Assembly: GCA_964036665.1 (NCBI GenBank)
Contig: OZ038529.1
Coordinates: 15,756,060 to 15,820,059 of the forward strand
Direction: 5' to 3'
Origin: Gordius sp. MW1
Lineage: Eukaryota; Nematomorpha; Gordioida; Gordea; Gordiidae
Length of the DNA stretch: 64,000 nt
Below, one piece after another: positions 11,201-23,500 of the stretch (within the stretch, counting starts at the first letter, position 1; each line of letters opens with the position of its first letter). The notes beneath the pieces are model-generated. The model searched no databases. It worked only from the letters and a program-made list of their open reading frames with translations, and had not been told where the DNA came from. Position numbers and translations under genes: made by a program.

Positions 11201-12972
11201 GTTGTCGTTTTCAGACGTGGTTTCTATGATCCCAAGTAAAAATTTATCAGAATCTGAAAACTATTACTTTGAAATCATGATCGCATAGAGCCATTTTCAA
11301 AAATTAAGCATCACGTTGCGATACAACAAACTAATCGCAACAATAAAACGTTGTCTTTTGTCAAAATGATAGTTCTCGTAGCTTAAAACCTCTTTTCGGA
11401 AGTCAATCGAGGATAATAGGATTCTCAAATTGGCTTACTTTTATATATTTTTTCATGCTCTTTCACATAGAATCGAAAAAAATAAATATTTTTACCTCAA
11501 AATTTTTCACATATTTTTCTTTGAACCGTATTCATCCGATAAAAGTTGTCGTTTTCAGACGTGGTTTCTATGATCCCAAGTAAAAATTTATCAGAATCGG
11601 AAAACTATTACTTTGAAATCATGATCGCATAGAGCCATTTTCAAAAATTAAGCATCACGTTGCGTTACAACAAACTAATCGCAACAATAAAACGTTGTCT
11701 TTTGTCAAAATGATAGTTCTCGCAGCTTAAAACCTCTTTTCGGAAGTCAATCGAGGATAATAGGATTCTCAAATTGGCTTACTTTTATATATTTTTTCAT
11801 GCTCTTTCACATAGAATCAAAAAAAAATATTTTTAACTCAAAATTTTTCACATATTTTTCTTTGAACCGTATTCACCCGATGAAAGTTGTCGTTTTCAGA
11901 CGTGGTTTCTATGATCCCAAGTAAAAATTTATCAGAATCTGAAAACTATTACTTTGAAATCATGATCGCATAGAGCCATTTTCAAAAATTAAGCATCACG
12001 TTGCGATACAACAAACTAATCGCAACAATAAAACGTTGTCTTTTGTCAAAATGATAGTTCTCGTAGCTTAAAACCTCTTTTCGGAAGTCAATCGAGGATA
12101 ATAGGATTCTCAAATTGGCTTACTTTTATATATTTTTTCATGCTCTTTCACATAGAATCGAAAAAATAAATATTTTTACCTCAAAATTTTTCACATATTT
12201 TTATTGAACCGTATTCATCCGATAAAAGTTGTCGTTTTCAGACGTGGTTTCTATGATCCCAAGTAAAAATTTATCAGAATCGGAAAACTATTACTTTGAA
12301 ATCATGATCGCATAGAACCATTTTCAAAAATTAAGCATCACGTTGCGATACAACAAACTAATCGCAACAATAAAACGTTGTCTTTTGTCAAAATGATAGT
12401 TCTCGCAGCTTAAAACCTCTTTTCGGAAGTCAATCGAGGATAATAGGATTCTCAAATTGGCTTACTTTTATATATTTTTTCATGCTCTTTCACATAGAAT
12501 CAAAAAAAAATATTTTTAACTCAAAATTTTTCACATATTTTTCTTTGAACCGTATTCACCCGATGAAAGTTGTCGTTTTCAGACGTGGTTTCTATGATCC
12601 CAAGTAAAAATTTATCAGAATCTGAAAACTATTACTTTGAAATCATGATCGCATAGTGCATTTTTGAAAAATTAAGCATTCACGTTGCGATACAACAAAC
12701 TAATCTCAACAATAAAACGTTGTCTTTTGTCAAAATGATAGTTCTCGCAGCTTAAAACCTCTTTTCGGAAGTCAATCGAGGATAATAGGATTCTCAAATT
12801 TTTTCATGCTCTTTCACATAGAATTAAAAAAAAATAAATATTTTTACCTCAAAATTTTTAACATATTTTTCTTTGAACCGTATTCATCCGATGAAAGTTG
12901 TCGTTTTCAGACGTGGTTTCTATGATCCCAAGTAAAAATTTATCAGAATCAGAAAAATATTACTTTGAAATC
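8201..12972. repeat. Macro-repeat copy L2 (4772 bp, 14 monomers)
   Basis: Second copy of 1376-8200. It has the same order of marker monomers: 8201, 8546, 8888, 9233, 9577, 9921, short 10265, 10592, 10936, two dimers, short 12645. It differs from copy L1 mainly by having two 685-bp dimers instead of five. Single differences include CAACAATAA versus CAATAATAA in the first monomer, TTTTAAATC at 9225 and one base in an A-run at 8745. So the duplication is recent and the dimer number changed afterwards or during it. Confidence 0.9.
11277..12644. repeat. 685-bp dimeric higher-order repeat, two units
   Basis: Units at 11277 and 11962 correspond to the first (4451) and the last (7191) of the five units in the left copy. 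The second carries the same private changes as 7191 (TTTTATTGAACC, AGAACC). The terminal units are therefore conserved and only the interior ones vary in number, as expected for unequal exchange inside a run. Confidence 0.92.
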
Positions 12973-14664
12973 ATGAACGCATAGTGCATTTTTGAAATAT
13001 TAAGCACTCACGTTGCGATACAACAAACTAATCGCAACAATAAAACGTTGTCTTTTGTCAAAATGATAGTTCTCGCAGCTTAAAACCTCTTTTCGGAAGT
13101 CAATCGAGGATAATAGGATTCTCAAATTGGCTTACTTTTATATATTTTTTCATGCTCTTTCACATAGAATTGAAAAAAATAAATATTTTTACCTCAAAAT
13201 TTTTCACATATTTTTCTTTGAACCGTATTCATCCGATGAAAGTTGTCGTTTTCAGACGTGGTTTCTATGATCCCAAGTAAAAATTTATAAGAATCTGAAA
13301 ACTATTACTTTGAAATCATGATCGCATAGAGCCATTTTCAAAAATTAAGCATCACGTTGCGATACAACAAACTAATCGCAACAATAAAACGTTGTCTTTT
13401 GTCAAAATGATAGTTCTCGAAGCTTAAAACCTCTTTTCGGAAGTCAATCGAGGATAATAGGATTCTCAAATTGGCTTACTTTTATATATTTTTTCATGCT
13501 CTTTCACATAGAATCGAAAATATTTTTACCTCAAAATTTTTCACATATTTTTCTTTGAACCTTATTCATCCGATGAAAGTTGTCGTTTTCAGACGTGGTT
13601 TCTATGATCCCAAGTAAAAATTTATCAGAATCAGAAAAATATTACTTTGAAATCATGAACGCATAGTGCATTTTTGAAATATTAAGCACTCACGTTGCGA
13701 TACAACAAACTAATCGCAACAATAAAACGTTGTCTTTTGTCAAAATGATAGTTCTCGCAGCTTAAAACCTCTTTTCGGAAGTCAATCGAGGATAATAGGA
13801 TTCTCAAATTTTTTCATGCTCTTTCACATAGAATTAAAAAAAAATAAATATTTTTACCTCAAAATTTTTAACATATTTTTCTTTGAACCGTATTCATCCG
13901 ATGAAAGTTGTCGTTTTCAGACGTGGTTTCTATGATCCCAAGTAAAAATTTATCAGAATCAGAAAAATATTACTTTGAAATCATGAACGCATAGTGCATT
14001 TTTGAAATATTAAGCACTCACGTTGCGATACAACAAACTAATCGCAACAATAAAACGTTGTCTTTTGTCAAAATGATAGTTCTCGCAGCTTAAAACCTCT
14101 TTTCGGAAGTCAATCGAGGATAATAGGATTCTCAAATTGGCTTACTTTTATATATTTTTTCATGCTCTTTCACATAGAATTGAAAAAAATAAATATTTTT
14201 ACCTCAAAATTTTTCACATATTTTTCTTTGAACCGTATTCATCCGATGAAAGTTGTCGTTTTCAGACGTGGTTTCTATGATCCCAAGTAAAAATTTATAA
14301 GAATCTGAAAACTATTACTTTGAAATCATGATCGCATAGAGCCATTTTCAAAAATTAAGCATCACGTTGCGATACAACAAACTAATCGCAACAATAAAAC
14401 GTTGTCTTTTGTCAAAATGATAGTTCTCGAAGCTTAAAACCTCTTTTCGGAAGTCAATCGAGGATAATAGGATTCTCAAATTGGCTTACTTTTATATATT
14501 TTTTCATGCTCTTTCACATAGAATCGAAAATATTTTTACCTCAAAATTTTTCACATATTTTTCTTTGAACCTTATTCATCCGATGAAAGTTGTCGTTTTC
14601 AGACGTGGTTTCTATGATCCCAAGTAAAAATTTATCAGAATCAGAAAAATATTACTTTGAAATC
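12973..14664. repeat. 1010-bp trimer, tandemly duplicated
   Basis: Monomers 12973/13318/13655 recur as 13983/14328/14665 with a constant shift of 1010. Shared rare marks are ATAAGAATCTG, CTCGAAGCTT, the 7-bp loss in GAATCGAAAATATTT (337-bp monomers at 13318 and 14328) and GAACCTTATTC. The match begins within 12645 (between about 12716 and 12797) and ends before about 14817, where the third monomer of copy 2 keeps the 18 bases that copy 1 lacks. Confidence 0.9.
13655..13982. repeat. Chimeric short monomer (B head, S1 rear)
   Basis: This 328-bp unit has a B head and an intact dyad, like its left-hand counterparts. Its rear half carries the 18-bp deletion, ATTAAAAAAAAATAA and TTTTTAACATAT of the short monomer 12645. 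It is the junction of the 1010-bp duplication: an exchange between 12645 and the B monomer near the middle of the unit would produce it. Confidence 0.85.
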
Positions 14665-15469
14665 ATGAACGCATAGTGCATTTTTGAAATATTAAGCACT
14701 CACGTTGCGATACAACAAACTAATCGCAACAATAAAACGTTGTCTTTTGTCAAAATGATAGTTCTCGCAGCTTAAAACCTCTTTTCGGAAGTCAATCGAG
14801 GATAATAGGATTCTCAAATTGGCTTACTTTTATATATTTTTCCATGCTCTTTCACATAGAATTGAAAAAAATAAATATTTTTACCTCAAAATTTTTCACA
14901 TATTTTTCTTTGAACCGTATTCATCCGATGAAAGTTGTCGTTTTCAGACGTGGTTTCTATGATCCCAAGTAAAAATTTATCAGAATCTGAAAACTATTAC
15001 TTTGAAATCATGATCGCATAGAGCCATTTTCAAAAATTAAGCATCACGTTGCGATACAACAAACTAATCGCAACAATAAAACGTTGTCTCTTGTCAAAAT
15101 GATAGTTCTCGCAGCTTAAAACCTCTTTTCGGAAGTCAATCGAGGATAATAGGATTCTCAAATTGGCTTACTTTTATATATTTTTTCATGCTCTTTCACA
15201 AAGAATCGAAAAAAATAAATATTTTTACCTCAAAATTTTTCACATATTTTTCTTTGAACCTTATTCATCCGATGAAAGTTGTCGTTTTCAGACGTGGTTT
15301 CTATGATCCCAAGTAAAAATTTATCAGAATCAGAAAAATATTACTTTGAAATCATGAACGCATAGTGCATTTTTGAAATATTAAGCACTCACGTTGCGAT
15401 ACAACAAACTAATCGCAACAATAAAACGTTGTCTTTTGTCAAAATGATAGTTCTCGCAGCTTAAAACCT
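14665..15469. repeat. Linker monomers between the trimer and the 5.1-kb duplication
   Basis: B monomer 14665, A monomer 15010 (GTCTCTTGTC, CACAAAGAATCG, GAACCTTATTC) and the front of B monomer 15354. They are the same alternating B-A pattern as the trimer, without the short deletion. No other feature is seen here. Confidence 0.8.
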
Positions 15470-18400
15470 CTTTTCGGAAGTCAATCGAGGATAATAGGAT
15501 TCTCAAATTGGCTTACTTTTATATATTTTTTCATGCTCTTTCACATAGAATCAAAAAAAAAATATTTTTAACTCAAAATTTTTCACATATTTTTCTTTGC
15601 ACCGTATTCACCCGATGAAAGTTGTCGTTTTCAGACGTGGTTTCTATGATCCCAAGTAAAAATTTATCAGAATCTGAAAACTATTACTTTGAAATCATGA
15701 TCGCATAGTGCATTTTTGAAAAATTAAGCACTCACGTTGCGATACAACAAACTAATCTCAACAAAACAATAAAACGTTGTCTTTTGTCAAAATGATAGTT
15801 CTCGCAGCTTAAAACCTCTTTTCGGAAGTCAATCGAGGATAATAGGATTCTCAAATTTTTTCATGCTCTTTTACATAGAATTAAAAAAAAGGTAAATATT
15901 TTTACCTCAAAATTTTTCACATATTTTTCTTTGAACCGTATTCATCCGATGAAAGTTGTCGTTTTCAGACGTGGTTTCTATGATCCCAAGTAAAAATTTA
16001 TAAGAATCTGAAAACTAATACTTTGAAATCATGATCGCATAGAGCCATTTTCAAAAACTAAGCATTACGTTGCGATACAACAAACTAATCGCAACAATAA
16101 AACGTTGTCTTTTGTCAAAATGATAGTTCTCGCAGCTTAAAACCTCTTTTCGGAAGTCAATCGAGGATAATAGGATTCTCAAATTGGCTTACTTTTATAT
16201 ATTTTTTCATGCTCTTTCACATAGAATCGAAAAAAATAAATATTTTTACCTCAAAATTTTTCACTTATTTTTCTTTGAACCGTATTCATCCGATGAAAGT
16301 TGTCGTTTTCAGACGTGGTTTCTATGATCCCAAGTAAAAATTTATCAGAATCAGAAAAATATTACTTTGAAATCATGATCGCATAGTGCATTTTTGAAAA
16401 ATTAAGCACTCACGTCGATACAACAAACTAATCGCAACAATAAAATTGTCTTTTATCAAAATGATAGTTCTTGCAGCTTAAAACCTCTTTTCGGAAGTCA
16501 ATCGAGGATAATAGGGATCTCAAATCGGCTTACTTTTATATAAATTTTCATGCTCTTTCACAAAGAATTGAAAAAAATAAATATTTTTACCTCAAAATTT
16601 TTCACATATTTTTCTTTGAACCGTATTCATCCGATGAAAGTTGTCGTTTTCAGACGTGGTTTCTATGATCCCAAGTAAAAATTTATCAGAATCAGAAAAA
16701 TATTACTTTAAAATCATGAACGCATAGTGCATTTTTGAAATATTAAGCACTCACGTTGCGATACAACAAACTAATCGCAACAATAAAACGTTGTCTTTTG
16801 TCAAAATGATAGTTCTCGCAGCTTAAAACCTCTTTTCGGAAGTCAATCGAGGATAATAGGATTCTCAAATTGGCTTACTTTTATATATTTTTTCATGCTC
16901 TTTCACATAGAATTGAAAAAAATAGATATTTTTACCTCAAAATTTTTCACATATTTTTCTTTGAACCGTATTCATCCGATGAAAGTTGTCGTTTTCAGAC
17001 GTGGTTTCTATGATCCCAAGTAAAAATTTATCAGAATCAGAAAAATATTACTTTGAAATCATGAACGCATACTGCATTTTTGAAATATTAAGCACTCACG
17101 TTGCGATACAACAAACTAATCGCAACAATAAAACGTTGTCTTTTGTCAAAATGATAGTTCTCGCAGCTTAAAACCTCTTTTCGGAAGTCAATCGAGGATA
17201 ATAAGATTCTCAAATTGGCTTACTTTTATATATTTTTTCATGCTCTTTCACATAGAATTGAAAAAAATAAATATTTTTACCTCAAAATTTTTCACATATT
17301 TTTCTTTGAACCGTATTCATCCGATGAAAGTTGTCGTTTTCAGACGTGGTTTCTATGATCCCAAGAAAAAATTTATCAGAATCTGAAAACTATTACTTTG
17401 AAATCATGATCGCATAGAGCCATTTTCAAAAATTAAGCATCACGTTGCGATACAACAAACTAATCGCAACAATAAAACGTTGTCTTTTGTCAAAATGATA
17501 GTTCTCGTAGCTTAAAACCTCTTTTCGGAAGTCAATCGAGGATAATAGGATTCTCAAATTGGCTTACTTTTATATATTTTTTCATGCTCTTTCACATAGA
17601 ATCGAAAAAAATAAATATTTTTACCTCAAAATTTTTCACATATTTTTCTTTGAACCGTATTCATCCGATAAAAGTTGTCGTTTTCAGACGTGGTTTCTAT
17701 GATCCCAAGTAAAAATTTATCAGAATCGGAAAACTATTACTTTGAAATCATGATCGCATAGAGCCATTTTCAAAAATTAAGCATCACGTTGCGATACAAC
17801 AAACTAATCGCAACAATAAAACGTTGTCTTTTGTCAAAATGATAGTTCTCGCAGCTTAAAACCTCTTTTCGGAAGTCAATCGAGGATAATAGGATTCTCA
17901 AATTGGCTTACTTTTATATATTTTTTCATGCTCTTTCACATAGAATCAAAAAAAAATATTTTTAACTCAAAATTTTTCACATATTTTTCTTTGAACCGTA
18001 TTCACCCGATGAAAGTTGTCGTTTTCAGACGTGGTTTCTATGATCCCAAGTAAAAATTTATCAGAATCTGAAAACTATTAATTTGAAATCATGATCGCAT
18101 AGTGCATTTTTGAAAAATTAAGCATTCACGTTGCGATACAACAAACTAATCTCAACAATAAAACGTTGTCTTTTGTCAAAATGATAGTTCTCGCAGCTTA
18201 AAACCTCTTTTCGGAAGTCAATCGAGGATAATAGGATTCTCAAATTTTTTCATGCTCTTTTACATAGAATTAAAAAAAATAAATATTTTTACCTCAAAAT
18301 TTTTAACATATTTTTCTTTGAACCGTATTCATCCGATGAAAGTTGTCGTTTTCAGACGTGGTTTCTATGATCCCAAGTAAAAATTTATCAGAAACAGAAA

Positions 18401-20596
18401 AATATTACTTTGAAATCATGAACGCATAGTGCATTTTTGAAATATTAAGCACTCACGTTGCGATACAACAAACTAATCGCAACAATAAAACGTTGTCTTT
18501 TGTCAAAATGATAGTTCTCGCAGCTTAAAACCTCTTTTCGGAAGTCAATCGAGGATAATAGGATTCTCAAATTGGCTTACTTTTATATATTTTTTCATGC
18601 TCTTTCACATAGAATTGAAAAAAATAAATATTTTTACCTCAAAATTTTTCACATATTTTTCTTTGAACCGTTCATCCGATGAAAGTTGTCGTTTTCAGAC
18701 GTGGTTTCTATGATCCCAAGTAAAAATTTATCAGAATCTGAAAACTATTACTTTGAAATCATGATCGCATAGAGCCATTTTTTAAAAATTAAGCATCACG
18801 TTGCGATACAACAAACTAATCGCAACAATAAAACGTTGTCTCTTGTCAAAATGATAGTTCTCGCAGCTTAAAACCTCTTTTCGGAAGTCAATCGAGGATA
18901 ATAGGATTCTCAAATTGGCTTACTTTTATATATTTTTTCATGCTCTTTCACATAGAATCGAAAAAAATAAATATTTTTACCTCAAAATTTTTCACATATT
19001 TTTCTTTGAACCGTATTCATCCGATGAAAGTTTTAGTTTTCAGACGTGGTTTCTATAATCCCATGTAAAAATTTATCAAAATCAGAAAAATATTACTTTG
19101 AAATCATGATCGCATAGTGCATTTTTGAAAAATTAAGCATCACGTTGCGATACAACAAACTAATCGCAACAATAAAACGTTGTCTTTTGTCAAAATTATA
19201 GTTCTCGCAGCTTAAAACCTCTTTTCGGAAGTCAATCGAGGATAATAGGATTCTCAAATTGGCTTACTTTTATATATTTTTTCATGCTCTTTCACATAGA
19301 ATCGAAAAAAATAAATATTTTTACCTCAAAATTTTTCACATATTTTTCTTTGAACCGTATTCATCCGATGAAAGTTGTCGTTTTCAGACGTGGTTTCTAT
19401 GATCCCAAGTAAAAATTTATCAGAATCTGAAAACTATTACTTTGAAATCATGATCGCATAGAGCCATTTTCAAAAATTAAGCATCACGTTGCGATACAAC
19501 AAACTAATCGCAACAATAAAACGTTGTCTTTTGTCAAAATGATAGTTCTCGCAGCTTAAAACCTCTTTTCGGAAGTCAATCGAGGATAATAGGATTCTCA
19601 AATTGGCTTACTTTTATATATTTTTTCATGCTCTTTCACATAGAATTGAAAAAAATAAATATTTTTACCTCAAAATTTTTCACATATTTTTCTTTGAACC
19701 GTATTCATCCGATGAAAGTTGTCGTTTTCAGACGTGGTTTCTATGATCCCAAGTAAAAATTTATCAGAATCTGAAAACTATTACTTTGAAATCATGATCG
19801 CATAGAGCCATTTTCAAAAATTAAGCATCACGTTGCGATACAACCAACTAATCGCAACAATAAAACGTTGTCTCTTGTCAAAATGATAGTTCTCGCAGCT
19901 TAGAACATCTTTTCGGAAGTCAATCGAGGATAATAGGATTCTCAAATTGGCTTACTTTTATATATTTTTTCATGCTCTTTCACATAGAATCGAAAAAAAT
20001 AAATATTTTTACCTCAAAATTTTTCACATATTTTTCTTTGAACCGTATTCATCCGATGAAAGTTGTAGTTTTCAGACGTGGTTTCTATAATCCCATGTAA
20101 AAATTTATCAAAATCAGAAAAATATTACTTTGAAATCATGATCGCATAATGCATTTTTGAAAAATTAAGCATCACGTTGCGATACAACAAACTAATCGCA
20201 ACAATAAAACGTTGTCTTTTGTCAAAATGATAGTTCTCGCAGCTCAAAACCTCTTTTCGGAAGTCAATCGAGGATAATAGGATTCTCAAATTGGCTTACT
20301 TTTATATATTTTTTCATGCTCTTTCACATAGAATCGAAAAAAATAAATATTTTTACCTCAAAATTTTTCACATATTTTTCTTTGAACCGTATTCATCCGA
20401 TGAAAGTTGTCGTTTTCAGACGTGGTTTCTATGATCCCAAGTAAAAATTTATCAGAATCTGAAAACTATTACTTTGAAATCATGATCGCATAGAGCCATT
20501 TTCAAAAATTAAGCATCACGTTGCGATACAACCAACTAATCGCAACAATAAAACGTTGTCTCTTGTCAAAATGATAGTTCTCGCAGCTTAGAACAT
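15470..20596. repeat. Macro-repeat copy L3 (~5.1 kb tandem duplication, left copy)
   Basis: Recurs directly to the right with a shift of 5127, then 5122, then 5467 and 5462 after indels. Shared rare marks are AAAAAGGTAAAT in the short monomer, ACTAATACTTTG, CACTTATTTT at 16263, AATCGGCTTAC and ATAAATTTTC at 16527, CATACTGC, AATAAGATTC, CCAAGAAAAAAT, AACCGTTCATCC, TTTTAGTTTTCAG, ATAATCCCATG, ACCAACTAAT and TTAGAACATC. Private to this copy is a 5-base insertion near 15761. Its 15697-16715 part also resembles 10265-11276, so it is a relative of copy L2. Confidence 0.88.
18761..20481. repeat. 688-bp dimer marked by ATAATCCCATG
   Basis: Monomers 18761 and 19794 share GTCTCTTGTC, a GTAGTTTTCAG or TTAGTTTTCAG change, ATAATCCCATG and ATCAAAATCAG. 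Each is followed by a C-head monomer with GCATCACG (19106, 20138). One ordinary A monomer (19450) separates the two pairs. The pairs recur at 24223-25943 in the tandem copy. The ATAATCCCATG mark appears once more at 47047, far to the right. Confidence 0.8.
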
Positions 20597-23500
20597 CTTT
20601 TCGGAAGTCAATCGAGGATAATAGGATTCTCAAATTGGCTTACTTTTATATATTTTTTCATGCTCTTTCACATAGAATCAAAAAAAAAATATTTTTAACT
20701 CAAAATTTTTCACATATTTTTCTTTGCACCGTATTCACCCGATGAAAGTTGTCGTTTTCAGACGTGGTTTCTATGATCCCAAGTAAAAATTTATCAGAAT
20801 CTGAAAACTATTACTTTGAAATCATGATCGCATAGTGCATTTTTGAAAAATTAAGCACTCACGTTGCGATACAACAAACTAATCTCAACAATAAAACGTT
20901 GTCTTTTGTCAAAATGATAGTTCTCGCAGCTTAAAACCTCTTTTCGGAAGTCAATCGAGGATAATAGGATTCTCAAATTTTTTCATGCTCTTTTACATAG
21001 AATTAAAAAAAAGGTAAATATTTTTACCTCAAAATTTTTCACATATTTTTCTTTGAACCGTATTCATCCGATGAAAGTTGTCGTTTTCAGACGTGGTTTC
21101 TATGATCCCAAGTAAAAATTTATAAGAATCTGAAAACTAATACTTTGAAATCATGATCGCATAGAGCCATTTTCAAAAACTAAGCATTACGTTGCGATAC
21201 AACAAACTAATCGCAACAATAAAACGTTGTCTTTTGTCAAAATGATAGTTCTCGCAGCTTAAAACCTCTTTTCGGAAGTCAATCGAGGATAATAGGATTC
21301 TCAAATTGGCTTACTTTTATATATTTTTTCATGCTCTTTCACATAGAATCGAAAAAAATAAATATTTTTACCTCAAAATTTTTCACTTATTTTTCTTTGA
21401 ACCGTATTCATCCGATGAAAGTTGTCGTTTTCAGACGTGGTTTCTATGATCCCAAGTAAAAATTTATCAGAATCAGAAAAATATTACTTTGAAATCATGA
21501 TCGCATAGTGCATTTTTGAAAAATTAAGCACTCACGTCGATACAACAAACTAATCGCAACAATAAAATTGTCTTTTATCAAAATGATAGTTCTTGCAGCT
21601 TAAAACCTCTTTTCGGAAGTCAATCGAGGATAATAGGGATCTCAAATCGGCTTACTTTTATATAAATTTTCATGCTCTTTCACAAAGAATTGAAAAAAAT
21701 AAATATTTTTACCTCAAAATTTTTCACATATTTTTCTTTGAACCGTATTCATCCGATGAAAGTTGTCGTTTTCAGACGTGGTTTCTATGATCCCAAGTAA
21801 AAATTTATCAGAATCAGAAAAATATTACTTTAAAATCATGAACGCATAGTGCATTTTTGAAATATTAAGCACTCACGTTGCGATACAACAAACTAATCGC
21901 AACAATAAAACGTTGTCTTTTGTCAAAATGATAGTTCTCGCAGCTTAAAACCTCTTTTCGGAAGTCAATCGAGGATAATAGGATTCTCAAATTGGCTTAC
22001 TTTTATATATTTTTTCATGCTCTTTCACATAGAATTGAAAAAAATAGATATTTTTACCTCAAAATTTTTCACATATTTTTCTTTGAACCGTATTCATCCG
22101 ATGAAAGTTGTCGTTTTCAGACGTGGTTTCTATGATCCCAAGTAAAAATTTATCAGAATCAGAAAAATATTACTTTGAAATCATGAACGCATACTGCATT
22201 TTTGAAATATTAAGCACTCACGTTGCGATACAACAAACTAATCGCAACAATAAAACGTTGTCTTTTGTCAAAATGATAGTTCTCGCAGCTTAAAACCTCT
22301 TTTCGGAAGTCAATCGAGGATAATAGGATTCTCAAATTGGCTTACTTTTATATATTTTTTCATGCTCTTTCACATAGAATTGAAAAAAATAGATATTTTT
22401 ACCTCAAAATTTTTCACATATTTTTCTTTGAACCGTATTCATCCGATGAAAGTTGTCGTTTTCAGACGTGGTTTCTATGATCCCAAGTAAAAATTTATCA
22501 GAATCAGAAAAATATTACTTTGAAATCATGAACGCATACTGCATTTTTGAAATATTAAGCACTCACGTTGCGATACAACAAACTAATCGCAACAATAAAA
22601 CGTTGTCTTTTGTCAAAATGATAGTTCTCGCAGCTTAAAACCTCTTTTCGGAAGTCAATCGAGGATAATAAGATTCTCAAATTGGCTTACTTTTATATAT
22701 TTTTTCATGCTCTTTCACATAGAATTGAAAAAAATAAATATTTTTACCTCAAAATTTTTCACATATTTTTCTTTGAACCGTATTCATCCGATGAAAGTTG
22801 TCGTTTTCAGACGTGGTTTCTATGATCCCAAGAAAAAATTTATCAGAATCTGAAAACTATTACTTTGAAATCATGATCGCATAGAGCCATTTTCAAAAAT
22901 TAAGCATCACGTTGCGATACAACAAACTAATCGCAACAATAAAACGTTGTCTTTTGTCAAAATGATAGTTCTCGTAGCTTAAAACCTCTTTTCGGAAGTC
23001 AATCGAGGATAATAGGATTCTCAAATTGGCTTACTTTTATATATTTTTTCATGCTCTTTCACATAGAATCGAAAAAATATTTTTACCTCAAAATTTTTCA
23101 CATATTTTTCTTTGAACCGTATTCATCCGATAAAAGTTGTCGTTTTCAGACGTGGTTTCTATGATCCCAAGTAAAAATTTATCAGAATCGGAAAACTATT
23201 ACTTTGAAATCATGATCGCATAGAGCCATTTTCAAAAATTAAGCATCACGTTGCGATACAACAAACTAATCGCAACAATAAAACGTTGTCTTTTGTCAAA
23301 ATGATAGTTCTCGCAGCTTAAAACCTCTTTTCGGAAGTCAATCGAGGATAATAGGATTCTCAAATTGGCTTACTTTTATATATTTTTTCATGCTCTTTCA
23401 CATAGAATCAAAAAAAAATATTTTTAACTCAAAATTTTTCACATATTTTTCTTTGAACCGTATTCACCCGATGAAAGTTGTCGTTTTCAGACGTGGTTTC

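Noticed and set aside
13318-13654. Short losses in the A-rich part (13318, 14328, 23075, 38416) as separate functional classes
   Set aside because: They differ in size, lie in a slippage-prone run, and are shared only where a whole segment was duplicated.
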